A stretch of 64,000 nucleotides of DNA from JAOBAU01 sp034667465 (lineage in GTDB: Bacteria; Acidobacteriota; Thermoanaerobaculia; Gp7-AA8): the NCBI GenBank assembly GCA_034667465.1, contig JAXDJV010000025.1, positions 310,001-374,000 on the forward strand, in the 5' to 3' direction. Each line of letters opens with the position of its first letter. Positions within the stretch are counted from its first letter, which is position 1. Position numbers and translations under genes: made by a program. Shown in pieces: positions 18,266 through 26,282 of the stretch. The notes below the pieces were generated by a model. It was not told the origin of the DNA, searched no databases, and saw only the letters and a program-made list of their open reading frames with translations.

Positions 18266-18604
18266 ATGCTGCTCGAACTGCTGCTCGCGCTCTCGAAGCC
18301 GGAAGAACGCAGGATGCGGCCGTCGCTGAAATGGGCCGGTGCAGTGCTGCTGCTGGTCATGGCGCTCGCGTGCTGGGCCGTGCCCGCCGATTCCGATCCC
18401 GAGTTTCCCGCGCTGGAGATGTGGGCGCTGCGCATCTTCCTTACGTTCGCGTTTGTGGCGGTCATGATCAGCCTGCTGCGCGGCGGCAGGTCACGCTCGC
18501 GAGTCCCGAACATCTGTCTCCGCTGCCGCCGCCCGCTCATGCGCCATGACGGCGGCGCATCATGCCTGCACTGCGGACCCGACTACGCTGCGTCGCACTT
18601 CTAA
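18266..18604 (+). CDS. Small membrane protein with C-terminal zinc ribbon
   Basis: The protein has 112 residues. Two hydrophobic segments (WAGAVLLLVMALACWAV and IFLTFAFVAVMISLL) precede a basic stretch and a CLRC...CLHC pair spaced like a rubredoxin-type zinc ribbon. It follows the sugar dehydrogenase by about 12 bases and could be co-transcribed. I recognise no family and assign no function. Confidence 0.6.
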   Translation: MLLELLLALSKPEERRMRPSLKWAGAVLLLVMALACWAVPADSDPEFPALEMWALRIFLTFAFVAVMISLLRGGRSRSRVPNICLRCRRPLMRHDGGASCLHCGPDYAASHF

Positions 18605-18614
18605 CGCACGCTCT

Positions 18615-19136
18615 TCATCGCGTGACGCGGTAGTGCAGCAGCACGACGCCGTCCTCGAACGCTTGCGTCGACGCGAGCTCCAGCTCGACGTCGCGATGCC
18701 GCGGTGCGATCAGCGGAATCCCTTCGCCGATGAACACCGGCACGACGTGAATCATGAACTCGTCGATGACGTGACCGTCGAGCAACTCCGCGATCAGCTC
18801 CGCGCCACCGACCAGCCAGATGTCTTTGCCGCTTTCCGCGCACAACTGTCGCACGAACTCCGCCGGCGATTCGCTGACGAACGTGATGTTCTCGGTCTCT
18901 TCCTGCGGCATGCGAGAGAAGACGTAGTTCTTCTTTCCCACGTATGACGCCGTGCCGAGCTTGCGACCGATCTCCCACGTCTTCCGCCCCATCAGCACCG
19001 TGTCGACCGACGCGTAAAACTCCGGCATCCCGTACTCGCCTTTCGGCCACGGACGATCGAGCCAGCCGACGTCGCCATCCGGACGCGCAATGAAACCGTC
19101 GGCACTGCTCGCGACATAGACGATGACCTTTCGCAT
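18615..19136 (-). CDS. Dihydrofolate reductase-like / RibD C-terminal domain protein
   Basis: The protein has 173 residues. It starts MRKVIVYVASSADGFIA, and carries LMGRKTWEI and WLVGGAELIAELL, the standard motifs of the RibD C-terminal/DHFR-fold family that binds NADPH. It is the third gene of an operon behind the Sec-peroxiredoxin and the GrdB/PrdB-like gene, and its ATG overlaps the preceding stop by one base (TGATG). Stand-alone members are uncharacterised reductases; true DHFR or riboflavin function is not implied. Confidence 0.82.
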   Translation of the reverse strand: MRKVIVYVASSADGFIARPDGDVGWLDRPWPKGEYGMPEFYASVDTVLMGRKTWEIGRKLGTASYVGKKNYVFSRMPQEETENITFVSESPAEFVRQLCAESGKDIWLVGGAELIAELLDGHVIDEFMIHVVPVFIGEGIPLIAPRHRDVELELASTQAFEDGVVLLHYRVTR

Positions 19137-19828
19137 CACCGCACGCTCTTCATCACCACCCGCCCCGGCGGCGTGTCGTGCGTGAACATTTCCAGCGCTG
19201 CTTTCACTACCGCTTTGTGCATCGCGCGATCGCCGGCTCGTCCGACGACGCGTCCGATCTCCGAGCCTTCGAACGTCATCGCTCGCGGCGGGCGGACCGA
19301 TTCCGTCGCGGCCGGCGAGGCACTGATGATGATCGTCGGCACTCCGCGCGCTTCGATCTCGCGCGCCAGATTCGCGATCGAGCGGTGACACGTTTCCGGG
19401 CAGCCGGCGGTCAGCATCACCAGCTTCGTCTTCGAGCGCTCGATCCTGTCGGCGATCTCCGGAAACGTCGTCTCGTACAGCTCGCGCAGCCGCGTCGTGA
19501 ATCCGTAGCTGTAATGATTTTCATTCACCGCGGCGATCACGCCATCGGCAACGAGCTCGCGCAGCGTGTCGAGCGGGAAGACGATGTTCGGATCGGCGTC
19601 CGCTTCGCTGTGATCGTAATGATGATGAGCGATGCGAAGCGTGCTCGCTTCCGTCGCCGCCGGAATGATGCGATACGTCACGTCTCCCGGATCCTCGGTC
19701 GGAAACGCTTCCTGATCCTGCAGGTAAACACCCGTGGCGGAAACGAGCGTCACCGTCGCCGTCGACAGATCCTTTTCAAACGGAGTGAACGGCACACAGC
19801 GCCGCGCAATACTGAGCATCTGAATCAA
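19136..19828 (-). CDS. GrdB/PrdB-family protein (selenoprotein B-like), Cys form
   Basis: The protein has 230 residues. FPLDTLRELVADGVI, ENHYSYGF and ARGVPTIII match the glycine/sarcosine/betaine/D-proline reductase B-subunit family. At the position where selenoprotein members carry Sec, this one reads TAGCPETCHRS, i.e. Cys with a second Cys four residues on. It begins five bases after the Sec-peroxiredoxin stop and ends overlapping the DHFR-like gene, so the three form one operon. A thiol-redox or reductive-cleavage role is plausible; no other glycine reductase subunits are seen. Confidence 0.7.
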   Translation of the reverse strand: MIQMLSIARRCVPFTPFEKDLSTATVTLVSATGVYLQDQEAFPTEDPGDVTYRIIPAATEASTLRIAHHHYDHSEADADPNIVFPLDTLRELVADGVIAAVNENHYSYGFTTRLRELYETTFPEIADRIERSKTKLVMLTAGCPETCHRSIANLAREIEARGVPTIIISASPAATESVRPPRAMTFEGSEIGRVVGRAGDRAMHKAVVKAALEMFTHDTPPGRVVMKSVR

Positions 19829-19833
19829 ACCTC

Positions 19834-20346
19834 TTAATCGAGCTCGCGCAGTACTTCCAGGATTTGCGCGTTGTCCGGAGCCTCGGAAATATCGTGTACG
19901 TCGATGTAGCGGACCTTGCCCTGCTTGTCGACGACCACGATGGCGCGCTCGGAAATCCCTTTATCGTCTTTCCAAACGCCGTACTTTTTCGAGACCTCGC
20001 CTTTCGGATGGAAATCGGCGAGCAGCGGATAGTGCTCGATACCGCCGAGCGACTTCGCGAATGCAATGTGACTGGGGACGCTGTCTACTGAAATGCCCAC
20101 GACCTGGGCGTCATACCGTTCAAAGTCGGCGATCTCCGCCTCATATCCCGGCATCTGAACCGTTCAAACGGGGGTCCAGTCCAGCGGATAGAAGACGATG
20201 ACGACGTTCTTCTTTCCGCGCATATCACTCAGCTTGAACCGCTCACCGCCGCGGTGACCCGTGAGCTCGAAGTCCGGCGCCTGATCGCCGACTTTGAGCG
20301 TGCTGGTCTCCGACGCGGTGGAGGTCCGCCCGGTTGTCACTGCCAT
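19834..20346 (-). CDS. Peroxiredoxin with selenocysteine (UGA) at the peroxidatic site
   Basis: Reading through the in-frame TGA at 20164-20166 gives a 170-residue AhpC/TSA-type peroxiredoxin: KVGDQAPDFEL, VIVFYPLDWTPV-UGA-TVQMPGYEAE, VVGISVDS, YPLLADFHPKGEV, RAIVVVDKQGKVRYI. The UGA (codon 61) falls exactly where the catalytic Cys of the PxxxTxxC motif belongs. Both sides are intact and in one frame, so Sec insertion is the best explanation; a point mutation or sequencing error is the alternative. AAGGAGG lies seven bases before ATG 20346. A candidate SECIS hairpin follows the UGA. The role is peroxide reduction. Confidence 0.85.
20118..20160 (-). promoter_or_regulatory. Candidate bacterial SECIS element
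   Basis: On the minus strand an outer stem GTTCA/TGAAC (20160-20156 with 20122-20118) encloses an apical hairpin GGCG-GAGAT-CGCC (20140-20128). The apical loop begins with G and starts 28 bases after the UGA, inside the usual bacterial window of roughly 16-37. It lies within the coding sequence, as expected for SelB-dependent elements. Judged by eye only. Confidence 0.5.
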
Positions 20347-20418
20347 GAGAGCTCCTCCTTGTCGTGTGTCAATGAAATCGCCCGGCGAAGCCACTTCACC
20401 GGAAGTCTGCCGATTCTA

Positions 20419-20784
20419 TCAATGCGTCGTCGTGCTCGGCGGAGGCGTCTTCTTCACTTCCGTCTGCGCGTCCTGCCCGGCCTGCTGCAATTTCTTACCG
20501 GCCGCTTCGGCCGCTTCGCCGGCGCCCTGCTTGATGCCGCGTCCCGCTTCGACCGCGCCCGCTTTGATCCGCTGCGCGGCTTCCGACTCTCCGACTGTCT
20601 GCGCCCCTTCCTTCACCTGCGTGCCGATGTCTTTCGCTTCCTGCTTCACTTCCTGGCCGAGCTCTTTCGCGTTTTGTTTCGTCTTCTCCGCGTCCGGCGT
20701 CTGCACCTGATACGTGTTGTCTGCCTTCTTCTCGACGTTGCACGCCGAGGCGAGGACGATGAGAAGGATGAGGAACTGTTTCAT
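20419..20784 (-). CDS. Small putative lipoprotein with amphipathic helical repeats
   Basis: The protein has 121 residues. A hydrophobic leader MKQFLILLIVLASAC suggests export and probable lipidation, although Ala at -3 is not the strongest lipobox. The rest is low-complexity, charged and Ala/Gly/Gln-rich with repeating units (NAKELGQEVKQEAKDIGTQ, EAGRGIKQGAGEAAE). This resembles stress-related amphipathic-helix proteins. AAAGGAG five bases before the ATG fixes the start. No specific function can be given. Confidence 0.65.
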   Translation of the reverse strand: MKQFLILLIVLASACNVEKKADNTYQVQTPDAEKTKQNAKELGQEVKQEAKDIGTQVKEGAQTVGESEAAQRIKAGAVEAGRGIKQGAGEAAEAAGKKLQQAGQDAQTEVKKTPPPSTTTH

Positions 20785-20867
20785 GACGACTCCTTTTGTT
20801 TGACGAGGGATCAAGCAAGGCGCGAGCCGCTCGAAACAAAACGCGCCTGCAGGCCGTTGGAGGCGCC

Positions 20868-21749
20868 GTGCAAACTCAGGACAGACTCATCCAGGGAATG
20901 GCTGCAGGCGGCAATTTCCGCATCATCGCCGCCCAGACCACGAACACCGTCGACACGGCGCGCGAAGTGCTCGACCTCGCGCCGGTCGCGACCGACGCGC
21001 TCGGCCGCGCGCTCACCGGCTCGCTCCTGCTCGCGCGACTGCTCGACAAACACATCCGCAATCAGTACGTCACGCTGCGCTTCGAAGGAAGCGGTCCGCT
21101 CGGAACGCTGATCGCCGAAGCGAATGTCGCCGGACACGCGCGCGGATACGTATCGAATCCGGTTCCGACCGACGAGCATCTCGACGTCAGCCAGGGACTC
21201 GGTCGCGGCATGCTGACGGTCATTCGCGGCACGCCGCCGGCCGGCAAGCCCTATACGTCGCAGATCCTGCTCGAAGGCGGTGGCGTCGCGAAAGAACTGA
21301 CGCGCTATCTCGCCCGCTCGGAACAAATCGGCTCCGCCGTCCTCCTCGGCGTGCTCAATCGCCGCGATGGCGTCGCCGCGGCCGGCGGCCTCATCGTGCA
21401 GACGTTTCCGCACGCCAGCGACGAGTCGATCGCGAAGATCGAGCAGCGCATCAAAGAAGCACCGCCGCTTTCAACGCTGCTCGAGAAGATGCCGATCGAG
21501 GACGTCGTCGCGCAGGTGCTCGCCGGCTGTGACTACAAGCAAATCGATGAGAGCTTCAACGTTCCGCTCAGTTACACCTGCCCGTGCAATCGCGAGCGCG
21601 CTCTCGCGCCGCTGGCGCTGTTTCCGCCGGCGGAACTGCGCGAGATGATGGAAGAGCCGCAAACTGAAGTCGTCTGTCAGTTCTGCGGGAGGAAGTATCA
21701 CTTCACGCGCGAAGATCTGCTGACGCTGATGGCCACACACGAAGCGTGA
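20868..21749 (+). CDS. hslO: Hsp33 redox-regulated chaperonin
   Basis: The protein has 293 residues (Escherichia coli 292). The C-terminal redox switch is complete: CPC near residues 238-240 and CQFC near 270-273, which bind zinc when reduced. SQGLGRGMLTVIR and GRALTGSLLLARLL are conserved core motifs. Hsp33 is activated by disulfide formation under oxidative stress. Its presence beside the peroxiredoxin operon is suggestive of a stress theme but the genes diverge. The GTG at 20868, four bases after GGAGG, is chosen over a longer frame opening at 20796. Confidence 0.95.
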   Translation: MQTQDRLIQGMAAGGNFRIIAAQTTNTVDTAREVLDLAPVATDALGRALTGSLLLARLLDKHIRNQYVTLRFEGSGPLGTLIAEANVAGHARGYVSNPVPTDEHLDVSQGLGRGMLTVIRGTPPAGKPYTSQILLEGGGVAKELTRYLARSEQIGSAVLLGVLNRRDGVAAAGGLIVQTFPHASDESIAKIEQRIKEAPPLSTLLEKMPIEDVVAQVLAGCDYKQIDESFNVPLSYTCPCNRERALAPLALFPPAELREMMEEPQTEVVCQFCGRKYHFTREDLLTLMATHEA

Positions 21750-21752
21750 GAT

Positions 21753-21787
21753 CGATGGAACGCGGGCTCACTGCCCGCGTCCCATCG
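21753..21787. terminator. Hairpin between convergent hslO and a secreted-protein gene
   Basis: CGATGG and CCATCG flank CGCGGGC/GCCCGCG with a two-base internal loop. It sits exactly between two convergent genes. No long T run follows on either strand, so its terminator role is likely but unproven. Confidence 0.5.
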
Positions 21788-21794
21788 CAGCTTC

Positions 21795-23249
21795 CTACGG
21801 CAGAACGCGCAGAAGCTCTTTCTCCGCACCGGTGATGCGGCACGGGCCGACCGATTTCTTCAGCTTGAAGATGTCTGCCGCGAAGTAATACGACGTGGTG
21901 CCGTACCGAACGACTTCGCCCCGCTTGTTGCGGAGGAACGGTGCGGCGCCGACGTCGCGGTTGATGTTCGTCATTCCGGCCAGCAGCGGCGTCGTCCCCA
22001 TGACGCTGTCGAACTGATAGCCCTGACTGCCGCCGACGTCCGTAACGAGCGTCCACGTTCCGGTGGTCAGCTGCATGATGTTCGCGAGCGACCCGATGTT
22101 CATCCGATAGATCTGCAGACGATTGGGCAGCGTGCCGGGCGAATCGATGCAGCTTTCGACAGGCGACGGTCCCTGCGGTCCAGTGAGCGAGTAACCGGAA
22201 AGCTGCGAGCGCAACGGCGAGTTGTTCGCCGCGGGCGGATCGTTGACGCCGTTCGGCACGAGCGAACCGCGGTCATACGGATACGGATAGGCGCGGCTGA
22301 CATAGAAGTTGCCGGTCGTCGGATCCCACGCCGCATCCATGTCGATGAAGTACGCGTGCGCTTTGTAGCGATCGGGATTCGCCGGATTTGCGGGGCCGTA
22401 TTTCGGCAGGAACATCCCGTTTGCCGTGACGCCGCCGAGGATCGTGATGAGTCCCGGATCGTTCACCGACGCGCTGCCGAGCGCGGTCTTCGTCGTGTTC
22501 ATGTTGTTGTAACGGCGCGGCTGGCCGTTCGGATCGATGACCGTCACCGGCGGCGCGAGCTGATTGGTGATGTCGCCGTCGAGCCCGAGGAGATAAATCG
22601 TGCTGCCGTTGTCGATCGCGGACATCGCTTCAACAGGAACAGAATTCGTAAGCACGGACTGGCAATTGAACGTCGGTCCGCCCGGACGAACGGCCGCCTT
22701 CGGTGCAGTCCAGCAGACGCCGGTATTCGAGAGACTGTAGTAGACGAATCCCGCGACGGCGCCGTCGCAGGCGCCCGGCTGCACGACCTGATACATCACG
22801 TATTTGTAGAGCGTCCCGGTCGCCGGATCTTTGTATTTCGGTGTCGCGCTGTAAAGAACCGCGGCGGCGCCGCCGGAAGTCGGCGTCTGATACCGAATCA
22901 CTTCGGGGCTGTACGCATAACGCCAGTACCACTGACCGGTCATGACGTCGCGCACGCGGCGGTTATAGAAGCAGCGCCCGAGACTCGGATTCGCATCGAC
23001 GCCGAACCACACCTGCTGCTCGTCCGGACTGATCTCGACGAACGCCATGCTGTGGTTCGCTCGCGGCTTCGTAATGGCGCCGGTGTACGTGATGATGTCG
23101 ATGTTCGTAGCCGGTATGTCGTCGGGACTGACCGAAAGGACCGGTGATTCGGCGGGAAAGTTCGGCGTACAGATCTGTTGCGCGCCCGCCGGCAGCACAA
23201 CAACAAAGAGCAGCAGTAAAAAGGCGACAGAAATCCTGTGAGCAGTCAT
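21795..23249 (-). CDS. Large exported protein, function unknown
   Basis: The protein has 484 residues with a signal peptide (ending VLPAGAQQ). It holds scattered Cys pairs and repeated beta-rich segments (PDEQQVWFGVDANPS, LLGLDGDITNQ, FYVSRAYPYPYDRG), consistent with a propeller or other beta-rich extracellular fold. I recognise no family. GGAGG before the ATG supports the start. It lies between hslO and the G8-domain protein, and may be co-transcribed with the latter, whose stop is about 40 bases upstream. Confidence 0.65.
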   Translation of the reverse strand: MTAHRISVAFLLLLFVVVLPAGAQQICTPNFPAESPVLSVSPDDIPATNIDIITYTGAITKPRANHSMAFVEISPDEQQVWFGVDANPSLGRCFYNRRVRDVMTGQWYWRYAYSPEVIRYQTPTSGGAAAVLYSATPKYKDPATGTLYKYVMYQVVQPGACDGAVAGFVYYSLSNTGVCWTAPKAAVRPGGPTFNCQSVLTNSVPVEAMSAIDNGSTIYLLGLDGDITNQLAPPVTVIDPNGQPRRYNNMNTTKTALGSASVNDPGLITILGGVTANGMFLPKYGPANPANPDRYKAHAYFIDMDAAWDPTTGNFYVSRAYPYPYDRGSLVPNGVNDPPAANNSPLRSQLSGYSLTGPQGPSPVESCIDSPGTLPNRLQIYRMNIGSLANIMQLTTGTWTLVTDVGGSQGYQFDSVMGTTPLLAGMTNINRDVGAAPFLRNKRGEVVRYGTTSYYFAADIFKLKKSVGPCRITGAEKELLRVLP

Positions 23250-23289
23250 ATGACCTCCGTTGTTACAGACAGTGGCTGTGGATTGGGCG

Positions 23290-25644
23290 TCAGGTGTGGA
23301 ACGTGCCCTGCGCGGTGTAGTTCGAAATGGTCTGCGTCGAGTCGCAGCCGCCGATAACCTGCCAGACGTACGACTGCAGCGCCGTTGTCGTCACGACGAG
23401 TGAGATCGCCGTCGTCGACACGTAAGTCCACTGCTGCGCGCCGGAAATCCGATATCGGACCAGATAACGCGTTGCGGAACCGCTCCAGCGCAAGGTCACC
23501 GAAGTACCGCCGCCGCCAATGGTCGGAGTATTCAGCGTTACAGCACCGCATGGGACGGCGTTCGCGCGTTTGTCCCACGTTCCGGTCAGCGCGTAATTGC
23601 GCGTCGACGGCGTGCCCGGATTGAAGCCGGAGACCGAGGCGGCGTTCTGAACGTTGTTGAAGAAATTCGCGACGTCCCAGCCGTCGACGATCAGACCGGC
23701 GAAGGTGATGTTCTTCAGATTGAAAAACGATTCGACGCCATACGCCGGTGCAATGCTCGGATTCTGCGCGGCGTTGACCTCGTCATAATCGAGGCGGTTG
23801 ATCGCGGTGAATGAAGTCAGATCGGCATCTCCTGCATAACGGAGCGCGAACGCCGTCTCGTCATTCCAGGCCTGGACGCCGGTAATCGTCTCGCGCAGCC
23901 GCGTCGGCACGAGACTGATCGACGTCTGAGACTCCGCGGGATCGATCTGCAGGTCGAAATTGTACGGATCCTCCGTGTACCAGGCGATGTCGTCGAAATT
24001 GTTGAAGCGGAGATGCAGGCCGATGAAATTGCCGTAACTCTCGATATTGCTGCAGGCGAGAATCGGCAGATCGGCGATCACCACCGATTTGTGCGTAGCG
24101 TCGAATTTCCACGTGCGCGGCTTCAGGCTCGAAGCCGCGGTTCCATAGACGAGCGGAATGTTGTCCTTCAGGAAGAAGGTGTAGTGGCCATACGGCAGGG
24201 TCGCATCGAACGTGTGGATATTGACGACGCCGGTGGTGTGCCAAATCACACCGCGGCCGTTGCAGCCGCTTGCGATCGCACCGTTGACGTGCAGCCCCGG
24301 GCCATTGAACCAGAATCCGTCGCCATTGAACGCGAAGTCAGCCACCGGCTGCGGGCGAGCGAAATTGCCGAAATTGATCCGCGCCTTGTCGTAGCCGGCG
24401 GCCGGATCGCCCTTCCCGCGAATGGCGATGTTGTTCACGAAAAACCCGATCTCGTCGCCATCCTCGGCGACGAAGCCGGCGCCAGTGAAGTCATACGCGA
24501 CGTTGCGACGGAAATCGACGTTACTGCTGTGATTGACGAAGCCCCAGCCCGGAGAATTGACGACTACGCATCCGGTGATATTCGTCTGCGGCAGCACGCT
24601 GCCGTCCCACGGTTGCGGCCCGTAACCCGCTTTATGAATGTGAACGGGATAGCGGCCGCGAATGTTCGTAATGCTGGCGTCCGGCGTTTTCACCGTCCTG
24701 CCGTTCGTCCGATCGAGCGTGAAGTCGTTCAATGGCGTCGCTTTGTCGGTGCGACCGAGATTGATGAATGAGGCCCACTGTATTTGCGTGTCGGAGTTCA
24801 TCAGCATGACGTGACCGCGCCGGTAATTCGGCGACGCGACGTCTGACTTGAAGATGACGTTACGAGTCAGGTTGGCGATGTGGAAATTCGGCGCGGCGCC
24901 GGACGTGGAAACGTGCAGGTGGTCGTTCTGGAACGCGGCGTCGGTGCCATGGATCGTCAACAGCGTGCCGCTGAGCGAACCGAAATGTCGCAACTCATCC
25001 TGCGGAGCGGCATTGCGCCGGAAATACGTGCCGGCCAGCACGAGCTCATCGAGCGGCTGCCAGTTCGACGGAACGGACAACAGATTCATTGAGCGCGCGT
25101 TTTTCGGTACGTCGTTCGTTACCGCGACCGCGTAGGTTCGCGAGATGCCGTACACCTTCACGCTGCCGTCGGCGATCAGGCCGCGCGTGATCTGCTGCGG
25201 GTCCCACGCTTTGTCGAAATCGGAGGCGGGACTCGTGAAGATGATCTCGGCCGTTTTCCCCATCGGCAGCGGCGACGCGGCTGAACCGAGCGAGAACGTT
25301 CCGCCCATCGCTACGTGAATCGTCTCCGCGTAGAAGCGGGTGCTGACGGCAGTGCTGACGGCGAGAGTTCCTTCGACGCGGACCCACTTCGGCGCGCGCG
25401 TGTTGTTGCTCTCGAGGTGATCGATCGTGACCGTGAGGTTCGGCGGGATCGTCACCACGGAATCGAGCCCGGGCGCGGCCGGCGCGCCCCAGGTTGCAGG
25501 AACGTTCCACGGACCGCTCATGACGGCCCTGAACACCGGATACTGCGGCCCGGTCGGTGGTGACGGAATGAATACGAACATATCCATTGCGCTGGCGGAG
25601 AGAGCGAAGAGCAGGAGTGTCATTGCGAGCAGGAGTCTTTTCAT
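23290..25644 (-). CDS. Secreted G8-domain / right-handed beta-helix protein (CEMIP-like)
   Basis: The protein has 784 residues with a signal peptide. After it comes a G8-type domain (PATWGAPAAPGLDSVVTIP and LTVTIDH). A long beta-helix region contains RGHVMLMNSDTQ and INLGRTDK, which resemble the region after G8 in human CEMIP/TMEM2. A C-terminal fibronectin III-like segment (SVTLRWSGSATRYLVRYR) follows. CEMIP proteins act on hyaluronan; whether this bacterial protein binds or cleaves glycans is unknown. It is divergent from a MarR gene with a palindrome between them. Confidence 0.72.
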   Translation of the reverse strand: MKRLLLAMTLLLFALSASAMDMFVFIPSPPTGPQYPVFRAVMSGPWNVPATWGAPAAPGLDSVVTIPPNLTVTIDHLESNNTRAPKWVRVEGTLAVSTAVSTRFYAETIHVAMGGTFSLGSAASPLPMGKTAEIIFTSPASDFDKAWDPQQITRGLIADGSVKVYGISRTYAVAVTNDVPKNARSMNLLSVPSNWQPLDELVLAGTYFRRNAAPQDELRHFGSLSGTLLTIHGTDAAFQNDHLHVSTSGAAPNFHIANLTRNVIFKSDVASPNYRRGHVMLMNSDTQIQWASFINLGRTDKATPLNDFTLDRTNGRTVKTPDASITNIRGRYPVHIHKAGYGPQPWDGSVLPQTNITGCVVVNSPGWGFVNHSSNVDFRRNVAYDFTGAGFVAEDGDEIGFFVNNIAIRGKGDPAAGYDKARINFGNFARPQPVADFAFNGDGFWFNGPGLHVNGAIASGCNGRGVIWHTTGVVNIHTFDATLPYGHYTFFLKDNIPLVYGTAASSLKPRTWKFDATHKSVVIADLPILACSNIESYGNFIGLHLRFNNFDDIAWYTEDPYNFDLQIDPAESQTSISLVPTRLRETITGVQAWNDETAFALRYAGDADLTSFTAINRLDYDEVNAAQNPSIAPAYGVESFFNLKNITFAGLIVDGWDVANFFNNVQNAASVSGFNPGTPSTRNYALTGTWDKRANAVPCGAVTLNTPTIGGGGTSVTLRWSGSATRYLVRYRISGAQQWTYVSTTAISLVVTTTALQSYVWQVIGGCDSTQTISNYTAQGTFHT

Positions 25645-25666
25645 ATGGGGTTCCTTTTGGACCGTT

Positions 25667-25684
25667 GTGATGCAGCTGCATCAC
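25667..25684. promoter_or_regulatory. 18-bp perfect palindrome, candidate MarR operator
   Basis: GTGATGCAGCTGCATCAC is an exact 18-base palindrome in the 116-base gap between the divergent G8-protein gene and the marR-type gene. Its length and position suit a MarR dimer site controlling both. No binding data exist; this is inference from position and symmetry. Confidence 0.55.
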
Positions 25685-25760
25685 TACAGACATGTATATG
25701 CACCGCACTGGAAATTAGCTCGCGTCGAATCAGTTACACTACCGGTAACGAGGAGAGACG

Positions 25761-26225
25761 ATGAGCACGAACGCGGCACCGGGACCGGACGAATGCAGAG
25801 CGATGAATCGCCTCTGTCTTTCCGCCGCGCTGCGGAAGACGGAGCGCCTCGTGACGCGTCACTACGATCGATATCTCGCGAAGGCCGGCGTGACCGCGGT
25901 GCAGCTCCCGATCCTCGCCTTCATCGCCAGCGCCGAGGAGCCGACACTGCGCAAAGTGACCCGGCAGTTCGAGCTCGATCGCTCGACGTTGTCACGTAAC
26001 CTCGCCGTTCTGCAGCGCGACGGTCTCGTCGAGCTCGGGCCGTCTTCGGGTCCGAAACCGGGACGATTGTCGCTGACGCGCAGCGGAAAGTCGACGTTGC
26101 GCCGCGCGTGGATTCAATGGACGGCCGCGCACGAAGCACTGCTCAGCACGACCGGCGAGAAAGCCGCCGCGGAGACGACCGCGTTTCTCCGCGACCTGCG
26201 CCAGCGGGTGCGGACGCTCCGTTAA
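25761..26225 (+). CDS. MarR-family transcriptional regulator
   Basis: The protein has 154 residues with a winged helix. LRKVTRQFELDRSTLSRNLAVLQRDGLVEL is helix-turn-helix plus the start of the wing, and PGRLSLTRSGKSTL is the beta-wing. The flanking helices would form the dimer. GAGGAG precedes the ATG. MarR proteins usually repress their own and neighbouring genes until a ligand binds; the perfect palindrome upstream is a candidate site. The effector is unknown. Confidence 0.88.
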   Translation: MSTNAAPGPDECRAMNRLCLSAALRKTERLVTRHYDRYLAKAGVTAVQLPILAFIASAEEPTLRKVTRQFELDRSTLSRNLAVLQRDGLVELGPSSGPKPGRLSLTRSGKSTLRRAWIQWTAAHEALLSTTGEKAAAETTAFLRDLRQRVRTLR

Positions 26226-26282
26226 TGTGGCGGCGGCCACACTTGCGGTCGCGACGAGCGATGCCGCATGATTTGCGGCTCC

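Noticed and set aside
19136..19138. TGA at the end of the GrdB/PrdB-like gene as a second Sec codon
   Set aside because: It overlaps the ATG of the next gene (TGATG), and the family's Sec position is inside the protein, where this one has Cys.
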